Below, piece after piece: positions 47,274 through 56,723 of a stretch of DNA of 64,000 nucleotides. The stretch lies in NCBI RefSeq assembly GCF_011745365.1, contig NW_024468909.1, forward strand, positions 2,418,001 through 2,482,000, in the 5' to 3' direction. A program made the translations under genes and the position numbers. Position 1 is the first letter of the stretch; every line of letters starts with the position of its first letter. The notes under the pieces are model-generated. The model made no database searches. It saw only the letters and a list, made by a program, of their open reading frames with translations, and was not told the origin of the DNA. Source of the DNA: Cryphonectria parasitica EP155 (Eukaryota > Ascomycota > Sordariomycetes > Diaporthales > Cryphonectriaceae).

Positions 47274-47545
47274 GGGCAAGAAAGATCGGGGTTGGCGGAA
47301 GCTCTTGGGGGAACGCAGCTAGGCCCTCTCAAGAGCCCTGCACTGGGGGCTGCAGTGACCTGATACGCCCGGCTTTAGCATAAGGCTTGCAGTGTCGACA
47401 GTGATCGGGAAAGGCAGATTAGAGGGAGGGATGAAACAAAGACGACAGAATGGGACTGATTCAGGAGCACAGTAGCTGCAACCAAGATTGGGTGTAATGA
47501 CGGATATTGTTGTGGCCTGCTGAGTTGATGCCAGAGCCTGCCGAA

Positions 47546-47588
47546 AGGCAAGGCAAGGCAGGGCAAGGCAGGGCAAGGCAGGGCAAGG
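47546..47588. repeat. Pentamer/decamer tandem repeat
   Basis: Successive AGGCA and GGGCA pentamers, with a higher-order decamer GGGCAAGGCA repeated three times, lie about 270 bp upstream of the deubiquitinase start codon. Confidence 0.8.
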
Positions 47589-49997
47589 CTGAAGTGGAGC
47601 TCGGGAGCTGCTGGAGTTGGGATGGGTACGGGTATGTCTAGGATGACGATGGTTGTGTAATGTCTCTCTGGTGGGGTCCCAGTGTTTGTCACTGTTATTG
47701 GAGTTGGTATGTTGTCAACTGGACGGAACAAGGGCAAGATGTGCTTGTATGGAGTGAATGTCTGAAGGCAGAGTGCACCATAAAGAAGTTGCAAGGGCAC
47801 CTGGCTTGTGCAGGGGGGGTGTGTGTGGTGCTGTGGGCAAAGAGTTGACCAAGACCTTGCAAAAGTCCAAGAACTTTTAGAACGAGCGTTGACCTGGGAT
47901 GTTTGGAGAGCGGTGCCGCCTGGCCACAGCCTGTGAGAGAAGGGTGCTCAGGGCTCCACTGGCGCCTGTGTGAAGTTGCTTGGGGGGTGGCTGTCTTCAC
48001 TGATGGCGGGGTAAGGGGAGGGGCGTACGTAGCAAAATGACCTACACCTTTGGGTGGGGTGATGTGCTGAAGTGCTGCCAGCTTGATTACCTAAGGCTGT
48101 GAAGAAAGTCAGAGCAAGCTCAGGATTGCTTGTGCAAGGGGTGTGCTCTCTGAGAGGAAGCCCGATGTGACAGATGTATCACATTGATGAGGACTGTTGA
48201 GATGCTGCTGTCCAAATGTCGATTGATTGGAAGGCTGTTAAGAAAGTAAGGGAGTGCTGAATAAACGCTGCGATCCCGGGGTGTGGGTAAGTCATTTGGG
48301 AGTTGGGATTTCGGGAAGAGAAGATGCAGGTCACACACTGCAGCTATTTGGAAAGTGGGGTTGGGTTTTACATAGGACAGGCTGCCAGGGTTCAGGGCAG
48401 CTGGCTGGCAGCTAAAACTTATGACAGGCTCCCAACTTAGCGAGCTAGTCATTGCTTGGCAGGCACGTACCTGTTACTCAATGAAGTCATTTTCCATAAT
48501 TTATTTTCCCGTTCAATATCCATCTTCCTATCTTGCCATCGATGTTGCAGTCTCGAGTGGAATACCCGTGTTATGTCTCCAAACTGTCCTGTGTCTTGTA
48601 TCAAACACGCGAAGATCAACCAGAGCCATACGATGGTGACCAAGCAGGCGGCCGTGGAACCTTCCGAGTCCGTTGCCAGCCTCACGATAACACCATCAGC
48701 ATCGTTCCCCTGCCCAGTCCTTCAGGAAGCACACTCCAGAAAGACATACCCGCCCTAAACACGCATGAGTATTCGTTGTACTCTTGAGTTTTGAGACACA
48801 TCGAGTCATGTTTTGTTGCGTTCTCTCCGGCCTAAAAGAACCCACCTTCATTGCGTTGAGCCCAAGTATACTCATCTGCTGCATAATTTGCGTGTCACTG
48901 GCATTGATGACCCCAGGGTACCGTTGACCTGCCTTCGTATACGTTTTTTGTCGAATTTTTGAACGATACATCGCCAAAGCTGCAAGACCAAAGCAAATTA
49001 GAAGTGTGAACCATGAGTCCCCCTTGCGAGAAGGTTCCTGCCAGGGCATGAGAGACAATGTCTGCTTCACGGAATGACAGAACCTCTTCTTTTAGGTGAT
49101 GGGGGCATGGTTTTTGCTGTGAAATATGTTGCGGCTTCAGCATGCTGCTCAATATCATAGATCTGCTCTATCAGACGTAGCTCCATCCGGGGGCGATACT
49201 GCTCTCCGAGTTGTGGTGGGACAGTGCCGATGTGTCCGACCTATCTGGTTCCGGGCTGTATATGAGGACGCTTGGGCGCTGGTGACCAATTCGCGTCAGT
49301 AAGGTCAGATGATGACTGGTTCCCTGCTGTTGATGGGTTCGTGTCATACAAGCCGCCCGGGAAGGTTGGCCAACGAGCTGCTAGATATAACAAGAAGCCA
49401 GTCGATATGCTGTGATAGAGAGTCAGCGCTTCAGCCGAGTGCTGAGAAGAGACAATTTCTTGCAAGGGAACCGCCCATCAGACCCTGCGTGGAACACAAG
49501 AGCAGACGGGGGCCTTCGTGGTCTCGTGGTCAGCAAGATGGGGCCACCCAAGCCCCCCTCCCTTTCCCGAATATATCGGCATCGGACAGCAAGAAGTGCA
49601 CCTCCGCCAATCAGAGAAGATACGCTCATCAACTTCGACATGGTGGCGTCTGTGAGGGTGACTCGCACGAAGCAAGCCCATGCTTCCTGAACAGCAGGCT
49701 AGAGCGGCCGGCGCTCCTAAGCCTGACAAGGAATAGAGTTTAGACTGGGCTCCTCCCCCCAGCACTCAAACGGAATATACACATGTCTCGATAGGTCAGC
49801 CCAGGTTTGCTGGTCCGTTCAGGACTTTCGGAAGAAGAGAAATTCTTGTTAGTTTGAAGACGCCAAGGAGCCTGTACGTTAGGTCTTTGAGGTACTCGAG
49901 ATCAGTGACAGGGCTATGAGGCTTCTATCACTGCACAGGGGAGGCGGCGGTTAGCAGGACGAGGGGTGCTCTCGGATTGCGATCCCAGCCTGAGGTA

Positions 49998-50009
49998 CCC
50001 TAACCCTAA
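49998..50009 (+). promoter_or_regulatory. Doubled telomere-like CCCTAA motif upstream of POP3
   Basis: CCCTAACCCTAA is two exact copies of the fungal telomere hexamer (C-rich strand), ending 161 bp before the POP3 start codon and just upstream of a C/T tract. It resembles Tbf1-type promoter sites of RNA-processing genes in yeasts; binding is inferred. Confidence 0.45.
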
Positions 50010-50170
50010 TGACGCCCCCCTTTTTTTTTTTTTTGAGATGCTGTCGTGCAGAGTCTAGTCCATAGAAAAACCACACATATTCCGAGTGTTCTCCAGGCTA
50101 CTACCTCTTTGTAAAAACCAGATCCCTTGAAAATTTCTTGGACACGAAGGAAGGGCTTGCATACTTCAGT

Positions 50171-51008
50171 ATGGAGAAGACAAAGACGGTGTATCAACTG
50201 GAGACTCCATTCTCGAAGGCTGAATGGTGAGATGCCCCAGACACGACCACGGCTTCTCACCCCAATATCTCTAATCTGTGTGGCAGGCCGAAAATCACAC
50301 AAGAAGACCAAGACTCCATCTTAGATCTTCTCTGCGAGTGCGCACACCCATCCACTTGAAAATCACGCATGTTGTTGTTGTTGTTGACAATCGCCTGGTA
50401 GCGTCCTGTCACCCATCTCTCATCATCGTCAAGCCTACAAGACGGCATCCAAAGGCAAGCGTAACAAGCGGAAGAGGAAGCGCGATCAGGAGTCTGAGCC
50501 GCCGGTAGAGCGTGCTGTGCCACCATCACCGGCTATTGCTACTTTTGTGGAAGTTGGCCTGAGCACCATCACGCGGAATCTCCAGCTTCTCAACTGCTCC
50601 CCCACAGGTTCAGATCCACAGGCACAAACACCTTCAACACAAATAAGTCCATACGCCGTCATCTTCATAGCCCGCTCAGGGCCTCCCTCGGCGTTCTTCA
50701 GCCACCTGCCCCAGATGGTCGCCACGGCATCGAAGTTTCACCAGCTCAGCGAGCCCGTGCGGCTGGTCGGCTTCTCGAAAGCTTGCGAGGAGAGGCTCAG
50801 TGCTTGTATGGGTATACCGAGGGTTACGAGTGTGGCTCTCCGTTCAAATGACACAACCCAGGCGAGGGCACTGGTCGATTTTGTGCGGAAGACGGTGCCA
50901 CCTGTTGTGGCGCCTTGGCTGGAGGAGGCCGGAAGGGGGAAATTCCTCGAGACGAAGATCAATGCTTTAGAGGCTCCTGTAGGGCAGAAGCGTTTGAAGA
51001 AAGGGTGA
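50171..51008 (+). CDS. pop3: RNase P / RNase MRP subunit Pop3
   Basis: Protein subunit shared by RNase P (tRNA 5' maturation) and RNase MRP (rRNA processing), nucleolar. Three exons were assembled by eye: 50171-50226 (MEKTKTVYQLETPFSKAEW), 50287-50337 (PKITQEDQDSILDLLC) and 50402-51008; joined length 714 nt, 237 residues. The third exon begins with VLSPISHHRQ, then a basic tract KGKRNKRKRKR, then the family core: FVEVGLSTITRNLQ, SPYAVIFIARSGPPSAFFSH, VRLVGFSKACEERLSACMGI and PRVTSVAL. The first two exons are too short to be seen as open frames; both introns (60 and 64 nt) have GTGAGA/GTGCGC donors and GCAG/GTAG acceptors and preserve frame. The call is confident; exon 1 and 2 need transcript support. 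Confidence 0.87.
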
Positions 51009-52037
51009 CATCCGGAAAGCTTCGACTGAGCTTAAGAAAGGAGCTCACCTTTGATCCAGGTAACATGCTGAGTTCAGCATTATGCACCATGTCAACTGCG
51101 CAATAGACGATCTGGTGGGTCTACGGCCCGCTCTCCTCGTGCCTCTTGAGCCTCGATACTGATGTTGCCTAGGAACCGGCCTAGGGCTGGGCCAAATGTT
51201 GATGATCATAGGAGGGCTGTTGCTGGGGCCCCGTCTCCTGTGTGGCTTCCTCATCTGGGCCCCCCAAATAGTCTTCAGAAAGGGAAGGAATGCATTGGCC
51301 CACACTTACGAAGAACTACCTTCCTCTATATGTCCCTACCTTTCACATGATTGTTCCTTCCTGCCACCCACATTTTGCCTTTCTGTCGATTCTTCCTGCC
51401 CCATCATAAATCCCGGGATCAAAACCTCACAGCCAGTTGTTCGATATATCGTGAGGAGTGAAATTTGTCGTGATGCTCAATCCCCGCCTATATAAAGCTA
51501 CTTTCCCACTGCCTGGTCAATAATTTTCCAAATTCTCCTTCATATCAACACAGGCAATACCGCCATCATAAGTCCATCCCTCTCTATTGACAGGCCTTCT
51601 ACCAAGGCAGGTCATCAGAGCATCCTTTCTTCGAACCCTCTTCTCCACCAAGCATACCTCCAGACAGAATCGCCTGTCTACCATACCTCTTACTCATAGC
51701 TCTTTCGAGCCTGGACAGTCAAAGCCTGCTGTCTGTCCCAATCTGCTTGACTCTATTAGTCACCCACACACTCAAACCCGTCTTTGTACACAACAAATCC
51801 ATTGTTGTTGTGCCTCTGAGTAAGCTTGAGTCTCTTCTTGTTTGTCCTTCCGTTTCGTACCCATCAGCCTGCCTGCAATTTGAGTTACCAACCTTCCAAA
51901 TTCCCGCGAAGCAGGCAGGCAGGCGCTCTCTCTATCTCCATCTCCCCCCTTAGTGGCCACAACAGTTATGAAGCCAATAAGCTGATATCGGTTTTCAGGG
52001 TGCCCCAAAATCCGACCTTCCTCCGACCGTACCCGAG
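51009..52037 (+). promoter_or_regulatory. Promoter and ATG-free pyrimidine-rich leader of the RGG-protein gene
   Basis: A TATATAAAG box is at 51489-51497. From 51498 to 52037 the plus strand is strongly C/T-rich and has a single ATG (51968), which falls inside a plausible leader intron (donor GTAAGC at 51820, acceptor TTTTCAG ending at 51998). After that splice the leader has no ATG before the start codon. This is typical of a well-expressed fungal gene. Confidence 0.6.
51489..51497 (+). promoter_or_regulatory. TATA box
   Basis: TATATAAAG stands at the upstream edge of the C/T-rich, ATG-free leader of the RGG-protein gene, about 540 nt before its start codon, followed by CT-rich sequence suited to transcription initiation. 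Confidence 0.6.
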
Positions 52038-53330
52038 ATGGCTTTCAACGGTGGACGGGGCGACCTCGAGGCCGCCCGTCAATTTCATCAGCAGGTTCAG
52101 CGCGGCGAACTTCGCGATGACAGACAGCGCCGTGGTAGCGCCCGTGGTGGCCGTGGCAGCCGTGGTGGTGGAAATAGTGGCAGCCGTGGCCTTCTCGACA
52201 CTCCTAGCAACTTCCCACGCACTAATTCGACCCCTACACGTGGTGGTCGTGGTGGTCGTGGTGGACCAGGTGACATATCTAGCAACTGGAGCGAGCGCCT
52301 CGCAACGGCCCCGCCTAACCACTACTTCCAGAATGTCAACGTGGCTGCCGCCCAGGCCAACCAGCCGGCTACTGATGGTGACGCTGGTGATCCGATGATC
52401 GTGGATGACGTCCCTGCCAGCCCCAAACGCGGCCTCAGCGCGTCTCCCTGGGCTGCAGCACCTGATTGCAAGAGTAATAGTGCTGGTACCCCGGGCCCTA
52501 TAGCTCACAACGCTATCCCTGCGACCACCATCCCTCGAGGCATTGATTCTTTTGCTCCAACTGCTGCCGCCAAGCAGCAGGCTACCATCAGCACTGCTCA
52601 GCGTTCTGTTGGCACCGCTACCCTAGGCGGTGGAAATGGCCTCGGAGGCTCCCGCTGGGCTGATAAGCCATTCAATCCAGTCTTCGGTGTCGACACGGGT
52701 GCTTATGTTGACAAGGACTGGATGTATACGTACACCATCGAGGATGGCGGTCGGCTCTTCGACCAGGCGGCAGAGAACGCTTGTGCAGCTGGTGATCGCG
52801 AGTCTGAGGCAAAGCTTCGCCAGGTAGTCAAGCTTTGTACAGGAGTGGTCCATGCCCGTGTCCATCTCCAGGACCAGAACGCAGAGCTCCAAGCCCGTAC
52901 CGCTGCCAACAAGGCCGCGAAGCAAGCCTGCAAAGATTTCGAGAAGTACAAACCCGTGTCTCGTAATGACAGCAACAACAAACCCAAGCTCGCTGAGGCT
53001 TCTGGTTCTGTACATATCTCTCCTCAGTTTGCGGCCCAAGTTGGTCCCCACGCCGTCAAGCCGACCGTGCCAGCGACTGCTCATGTCAGCATGCCAGCCC
53101 AAGGTGCTCAGACCGGTGAGTATAGCCGCTCCGCAGCTGCTCAGGCCCAATCCAGCCAACAGCAGAATCGACATGTCCAGCAGTCTGCTCAGGGCGCTCA
53201 AGGCATACACAACAATGCCACTAGACCTACATCAGGTCCTGCTACCCAAAATGACAATGCCCAATCGCAACAGCTCGCCGCCGAGCAGTGGATCCGCGAG
53301 ACCTTCTTCAACAAGAACAAGCAGAAGTGA
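52038..53330 (+). CDS. Unknown RGG-rich, probable RNA-binding protein
   Basis: Single-exon coding frame of 430 residues starting MAFNGGRGDLEAARQFHQQV. An Arg/Gly region at about 28-90 (RGSARGGRGSRGGGNSG, TRGGRGGRGGPGD) resembles RGG boxes of RNA-binding proteins and is a likely arginine methylation target. The centre has DWMYTYTIEDGGRLFDQAAE and a helical charged stretch (about 240-300) that may form a short coiled coil. The Gln/Ala/Asn-rich C-terminal third ends EQWIRETFFNKNKQK. I do not recognise the family. The start is the first ATG after the spliced leader. Context (TATA box, long leader) suggests strong expression. Role in mRNA handling or translation is only inference from the RGG boxes. 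Confidence 0.8.
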   Translation: MAFNGGRGDLEAARQFHQQVQRGELRDDRQRRGSARGGRGSRGGGNSGSRGLLDTPSNFPRTNSTPTRGGRGGRGGPGDISSNWSERLATAPPNHYFQNVNVAAAQANQPATDGDAGDPMIVDDVPASPKRGLSASPWAAAPDCKSNSAGTPGPIAHNAIPATTIPRGIDSFAPTAAAKQQATISTAQRSVGTATLGGGNGLGGSRWADKPFNPVFGVDTGAYVDKDWMYTYTIEDGGRLFDQAAENACAAGDRESEAKLRQVVKLCTGVVHARVHLQDQNAELQARTAANKAAKQACKDFEKYKPVSRNDSNNKPKLAEASGSVHISPQFAAQVGPHAVKPTVPATAHVSMPAQGAQTGEYSRSAAAQAQSSQQQNRHVQQSAQGAQGIHNNATRPTSGPATQNDNAQSQQLAAEQWIRETFFNKNKQK

Positions 53331-53977
53331 GCTGACAGGTCAGTCTTGATAAGATGCCATACATGCGTGGGCCACGAAGACTCAAGTACAGCACTGGGAT
53401 CTACTGGCTGTGGACAGAGACGAAGCGAAGCTCGGACGAAAAATGACTAGCGACGTCAAGTTCTGTCATGAAAGTTGACGATATGGGCGATTCTCGTGGG
53501 AATTTGAAGGATGGTGATTTTTTGAAACTCGGGTGGGGGGGTCAAATTTCGCCTCGTACTCGAACAGCTCGTGGAAAGTAATGACAAACGTGCGAACACT
53601 CTGGGGTTTTTGGTGGCTCATTGACTACATGGGTTAACACCATAATGTCAATATACCAACCTAGGGTAGCTAGCAGTGGAATAGAGATTCATTTCCCAAA
53701 TAGACATGCACACCGTGATTTGGGGGGTTTGTGACGTTTTCTCTTTGCCAATACATTATGTAGATGGCAAGAAAAAAGTCATTTCCTGACCAATGCCCAT
53801 TGGCGACTTTATGGTATTGCTCACACACGAAATCGTTTGGGATATTTAGGACCGTCGCAATCACAGACACAATAACAGCTGAGCCAGGAGTTGACATGCT
53901 TGATTCCTCTATGCTATTCGTGGTTTGGGGGAATCATTGCACGCCTTCTTCACCTCCTTTGCCTTGGGGGAGCCATT
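53331..53977. other. Convergent 3' intergenic region
   Basis: This separates the RGG-protein gene (+) and HIS6 (-). No gene or repeat can be supported. Confidence 0.5.
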
Positions 53978-55069
53978 CTAGGCCTGTTTTTGGTGCCGAT
54001 TCCACTCGACACACTCATCCAGCCGCACACCGGACCCACCGAAGCAATCCAACGCACTTCCGATCGTGAGGTCGACCTTGCCGCCGCTCAGGGCCCTGAC
54101 CCGATCCAAGTCGTCGAGATTCCGGCCGCCGCCGGCATACGTGACGGGTATTGTACACCACTGCGACAGCTTGGTGACGAGGTCCTCATCGACGCCGCGT
54201 TGGAGGCCCTCGTTGTCGGCGGCGTGGATGAGAAACTCGGAGCAGTAGGGCTCGAGCTGTTTTATAGAAGCTGCGGGAGATGGTGGCGTGAGCTACCTCT
54301 GATTGATGATTGTGGCTGTTTGCAGGAGGTAGAAATGAGTGAAGTACCTTGGTTGACCTCCATGTCTGTGAGAGTCTGCCACTTGTTTATGGCCACGAAC
54401 CACCTGGGCTCCTCGCCGTCTGCTTGTTGTCGACGGCAGCTCAGGTCGATGACCAGCCTGCTCCGGTCGCCCTGCAGCGCCGCAACGACAGAATCCAGGC
54501 GTGCCTGGCTGAAGTGCGCCTCTGGGAAGAGGAAAGACGTTATGATGACCTACTGAATCACCACCCCATCACCTCATCAGTGTCAGCCCTCTTTTTCATA
54601 ATCCTTCTCTCTGCATTCCTCAGGTCCCTCGCTCTCTCTGCCTCTCTCATTCTCATCCTCCCTTTCCCCTCACAGCACGCAATATTGCCACACACATGTC
54701 AAGTCGATCCAAATACACCAAAAAACATCTCGCAAGCGTTTATCTGACGTTGCGTTTTCATCATACCTTCTCGGCACCAGTGTCCACCCACTCCTTCGCA
54801 TTCTGATCCGTGATCCCGCCGCCGACCTGCAGTGCGCCAGGCCACGCCGCCAGTGCCTCGCGCGCTGCCTCCGCGTTGCCAGGCCCGAGCATGATGACGT
54901 GGGCGCCCTTGAGTTCGTTTTCCCGGTATAGCCGTGCAAAATGCGCCGGCGGGTGCGGCGAGACAAAGTTGGTCTTGAGGGTCGAGGGCGTCTTCTCGTC
55001 CAGCGTGCCGCCCACAATCTGTTTTACCTGCCCCGCGTGGAGGTCTATACAGGGGCGAAAGATGGTCAT
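53978..55069 (-). CDS. his6: ProFAR isomerase (histidine biosynthesis)
   Basis: Phosphoribosylformimino-5-aminoimidazole carboxamide ribotide isomerase (EC 5.3.1.16), the Amadori-rearrangement step of histidine synthesis, a cytosolic TIM barrel. Three exons: 55069-54767, 54549-54348, 54270-53978; 265 residues, matching the fungal family. It starts [20 protein letters not shown] with the catalytic Asp at position 9 (CIDLHAG). Further barrel strands are [35 protein letters not shown] and [14 protein letters not shown] residues around the second intron (visible as TLTDMEVNQ), then [28 protein letters not shown] and [17 protein letters not shown]. The second catalytic position is in a [10 protein letters not shown] loop, as in other fungal His6 rather than bacterial HisA. 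It is divergent from FAF1. Confidence 0.95.
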
Positions 55070-55528
55070 TCTGTGTGTAATTTATGTATATGAGTAGAAG
55101 GCAGAATGGAAAGTTTTTGACGACGTTTCTTTCAAGGGTCTCTTTAGCAAGAGGGGAGGGAGGGAAAGGATATTGAAAATGTTGGAAAGTCTTTCCGCAT
55201 CCGGTTTGCCTTGCGCTCAGTAGCGATCCCGCTGTAGCGGCAGATAGTGGGGCGAAATATAGTGCTGTCTAAAAGCGAGCCGCCCTTGGTTGAGGCTCTG
55301 CGAGCCCTGAAAGTAGTACTATTGGTGGCGCTAGCGAGCCGAGGGCGGCCCGAGGCGTCAATACAGGTGAAGAGCAGCAAAGAAAAAAAAACTTTGGGCC
55401 GCGCGGGTCTGAATACACCGAGTACTGTCAACCCGTCTACACTATAGCGTCAACTCGTACCCCAATTCATCTTGTTCCTCACGCACACCACACCATATTC
55501 TGCGAATAGTGCGAACACCTGAGTCGTC
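55070..55528. promoter_or_regulatory. HIS6/FAF1 divergent promoter
   Basis: 459 bp between two divergent start codons. No exact cross-pathway-control site (TGACTCA) is seen; a near match TGAGTCG lies at 55520-55526, within a few bases of the FAF1 start codon and so is unlikely to be a working site. An AAAGAAAAAAAAAC tract is near 55379-55391. Confidence 0.45.
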
Positions 55529-56723
55529 ATGCCTTCGGCCGCTGTGCTCGGGAAGAGGAAGCGGAGGCCGGCGCAGAAAGCCCAAGACGAGACAGATGCA
55601 GCCGCGCTGGAGGATGTGCAGGCCATCTTCAGGAAGCACTTCGAGGCTCAGTTCGCGCCGCTAGACGACGAGGTCGAGGAGGGGTCCGCGGCGGGCAAGA
55701 AGCACGGCGCCAAGACAAAGAAAGCGGGCAGGAGCACAAGCACGAAGGACGAAGAAGGGGATGAGGACGGTATAGAAGACATGCGGTCAGACTCTTCCGG
55801 GTCTGGCGGGGACGACGACGACGTTGATGAGTGGGGAGGTCTTTCTGGAGAGGACGACAGCGAAAGTGCGTATCATGGAAGAAAGCTACTAACAAAAACC
55901 TCTCTACACCCATATATCTGCTGCCTGGGGACTAACAGCAGTGACGTTCGATATAGACAACGAAAGCGATAGCGACGGCGGCGACGACGAAGGTTCAGAA
56001 GCAAGCGACAACTCGCAAGCAGGCACGAGCAAAGTCGAGGTAGTCGACCACTCCAGACCGCTGGCAGTCTCGGCTCTCCACCCGTCCAACGCCATCATGT
56101 CCAAGCGCGAGATGCGCGCCTTTCTATCCTCCCGCCCACCCGAACCCGACCTCACATCCAAGCCCAAAACAAAGCCCGGGGATCAAGAAGACGACAACGA
56201 CGACCCGCAAAACGAAGACTCCAAGACCCTCCTCGCAAATGACCTGGCTCTCCAGCGGCTCATCTCCGAGTCGCACATCCTTTCCGCCTCCAACCCCTTC
56301 AACTCAGTCGGCTCTTCTGGCCTGGCCGGCGGCGGCGGCGTGGGGGGCAAGACCTTTACACAGGGCCGCACCCGCGCCCTCACCACCGACCTGCGGATAC
56401 AAAAGCTGGGCTCCAAGGAAAGCATCTTTACGCAGCGCAAGATGCCGATGGGCATGCGCAAGGGGATCAACGCGGCCAAGGACTCAAAAGAGGCCAAGAG
56501 ACGGCGCGAGGCCAAGGAGAACGGGATTATTCTTGAAAAGCCGGTTGACAAGGCCGGGAAGAAGAAGGGGAGGTCGAAGGGGAGAGGAGGTCTGGCTGTT
56601 GATATGCCGGGTATGGGCAGGTTCAGCGGCGGAGAGCTGAAGCTGAGCAAGAGGGAAGTGAGGGCGGTAGAGATGGAAGGCAAGAAACCCGAGTTTGGCA
56701 GGAAAAGAAGAAGGCGGAGATGA
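55529..56723 (+). CDS. faf1: rRNA-processing factor FAF1 (C1orf131-like)
   Basis: Nucleolar protein of the FAF1/C1orf131 group, needed in yeast for 18S rRNA maturation in the small-subunit processome. Exons 55529-55865 and about 55942-56723; 372 residues (the acceptor could also be 3 nt upstream, since CAGCAG offers two sites, giving 373). It opens MPSAAVLGKRKRRPAQK with basic signals, followed by ALEDVQAIFRKHFEAQFAPL, acidic low complexity, then the signature MSKREMRAFLSS. The C-terminal conserved part has IFTQRKMPMGMRKGINAAKD and RREAKENGIILEK, ending in Lys/Arg-rich sequence GRKRRRRR. This RKMPxGMRKGxNxA block is what places it in the family. The divergent partner is HIS6. Confidence 0.85.

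Larger units (their letters stand above)
47274..50170. promoter_or_regulatory. Intergenic region between the deubiquitinase gene and POP3
   Basis: About 2.9 kb that should hold both divergent promoters. No gene is supported; a frame at 48696-49070 (-) has one hydrophobic stretch but no other sign of coding. It contains an RGGCA tandem repeat (47546-47588), a doubled CCCTAA (49998-50009) and a run of 14 T (50021-50034). Confidence 0.4.

Noticed and set aside
48696..49070. Minus-strand frame with a hydrophobic stretch as a membrane protein gene or relic
   Set aside because: No family similarity, no plausible partner exons, and it lies in a region otherwise without coding signs.
55520..55526. 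TGAGTCG near HIS6 as a cross-pathway-control (CPC1/GCN4) site
   Set aside because: It matches only six of seven positions and lies immediately before the FAF1 start codon, 450 bp from HIS6.
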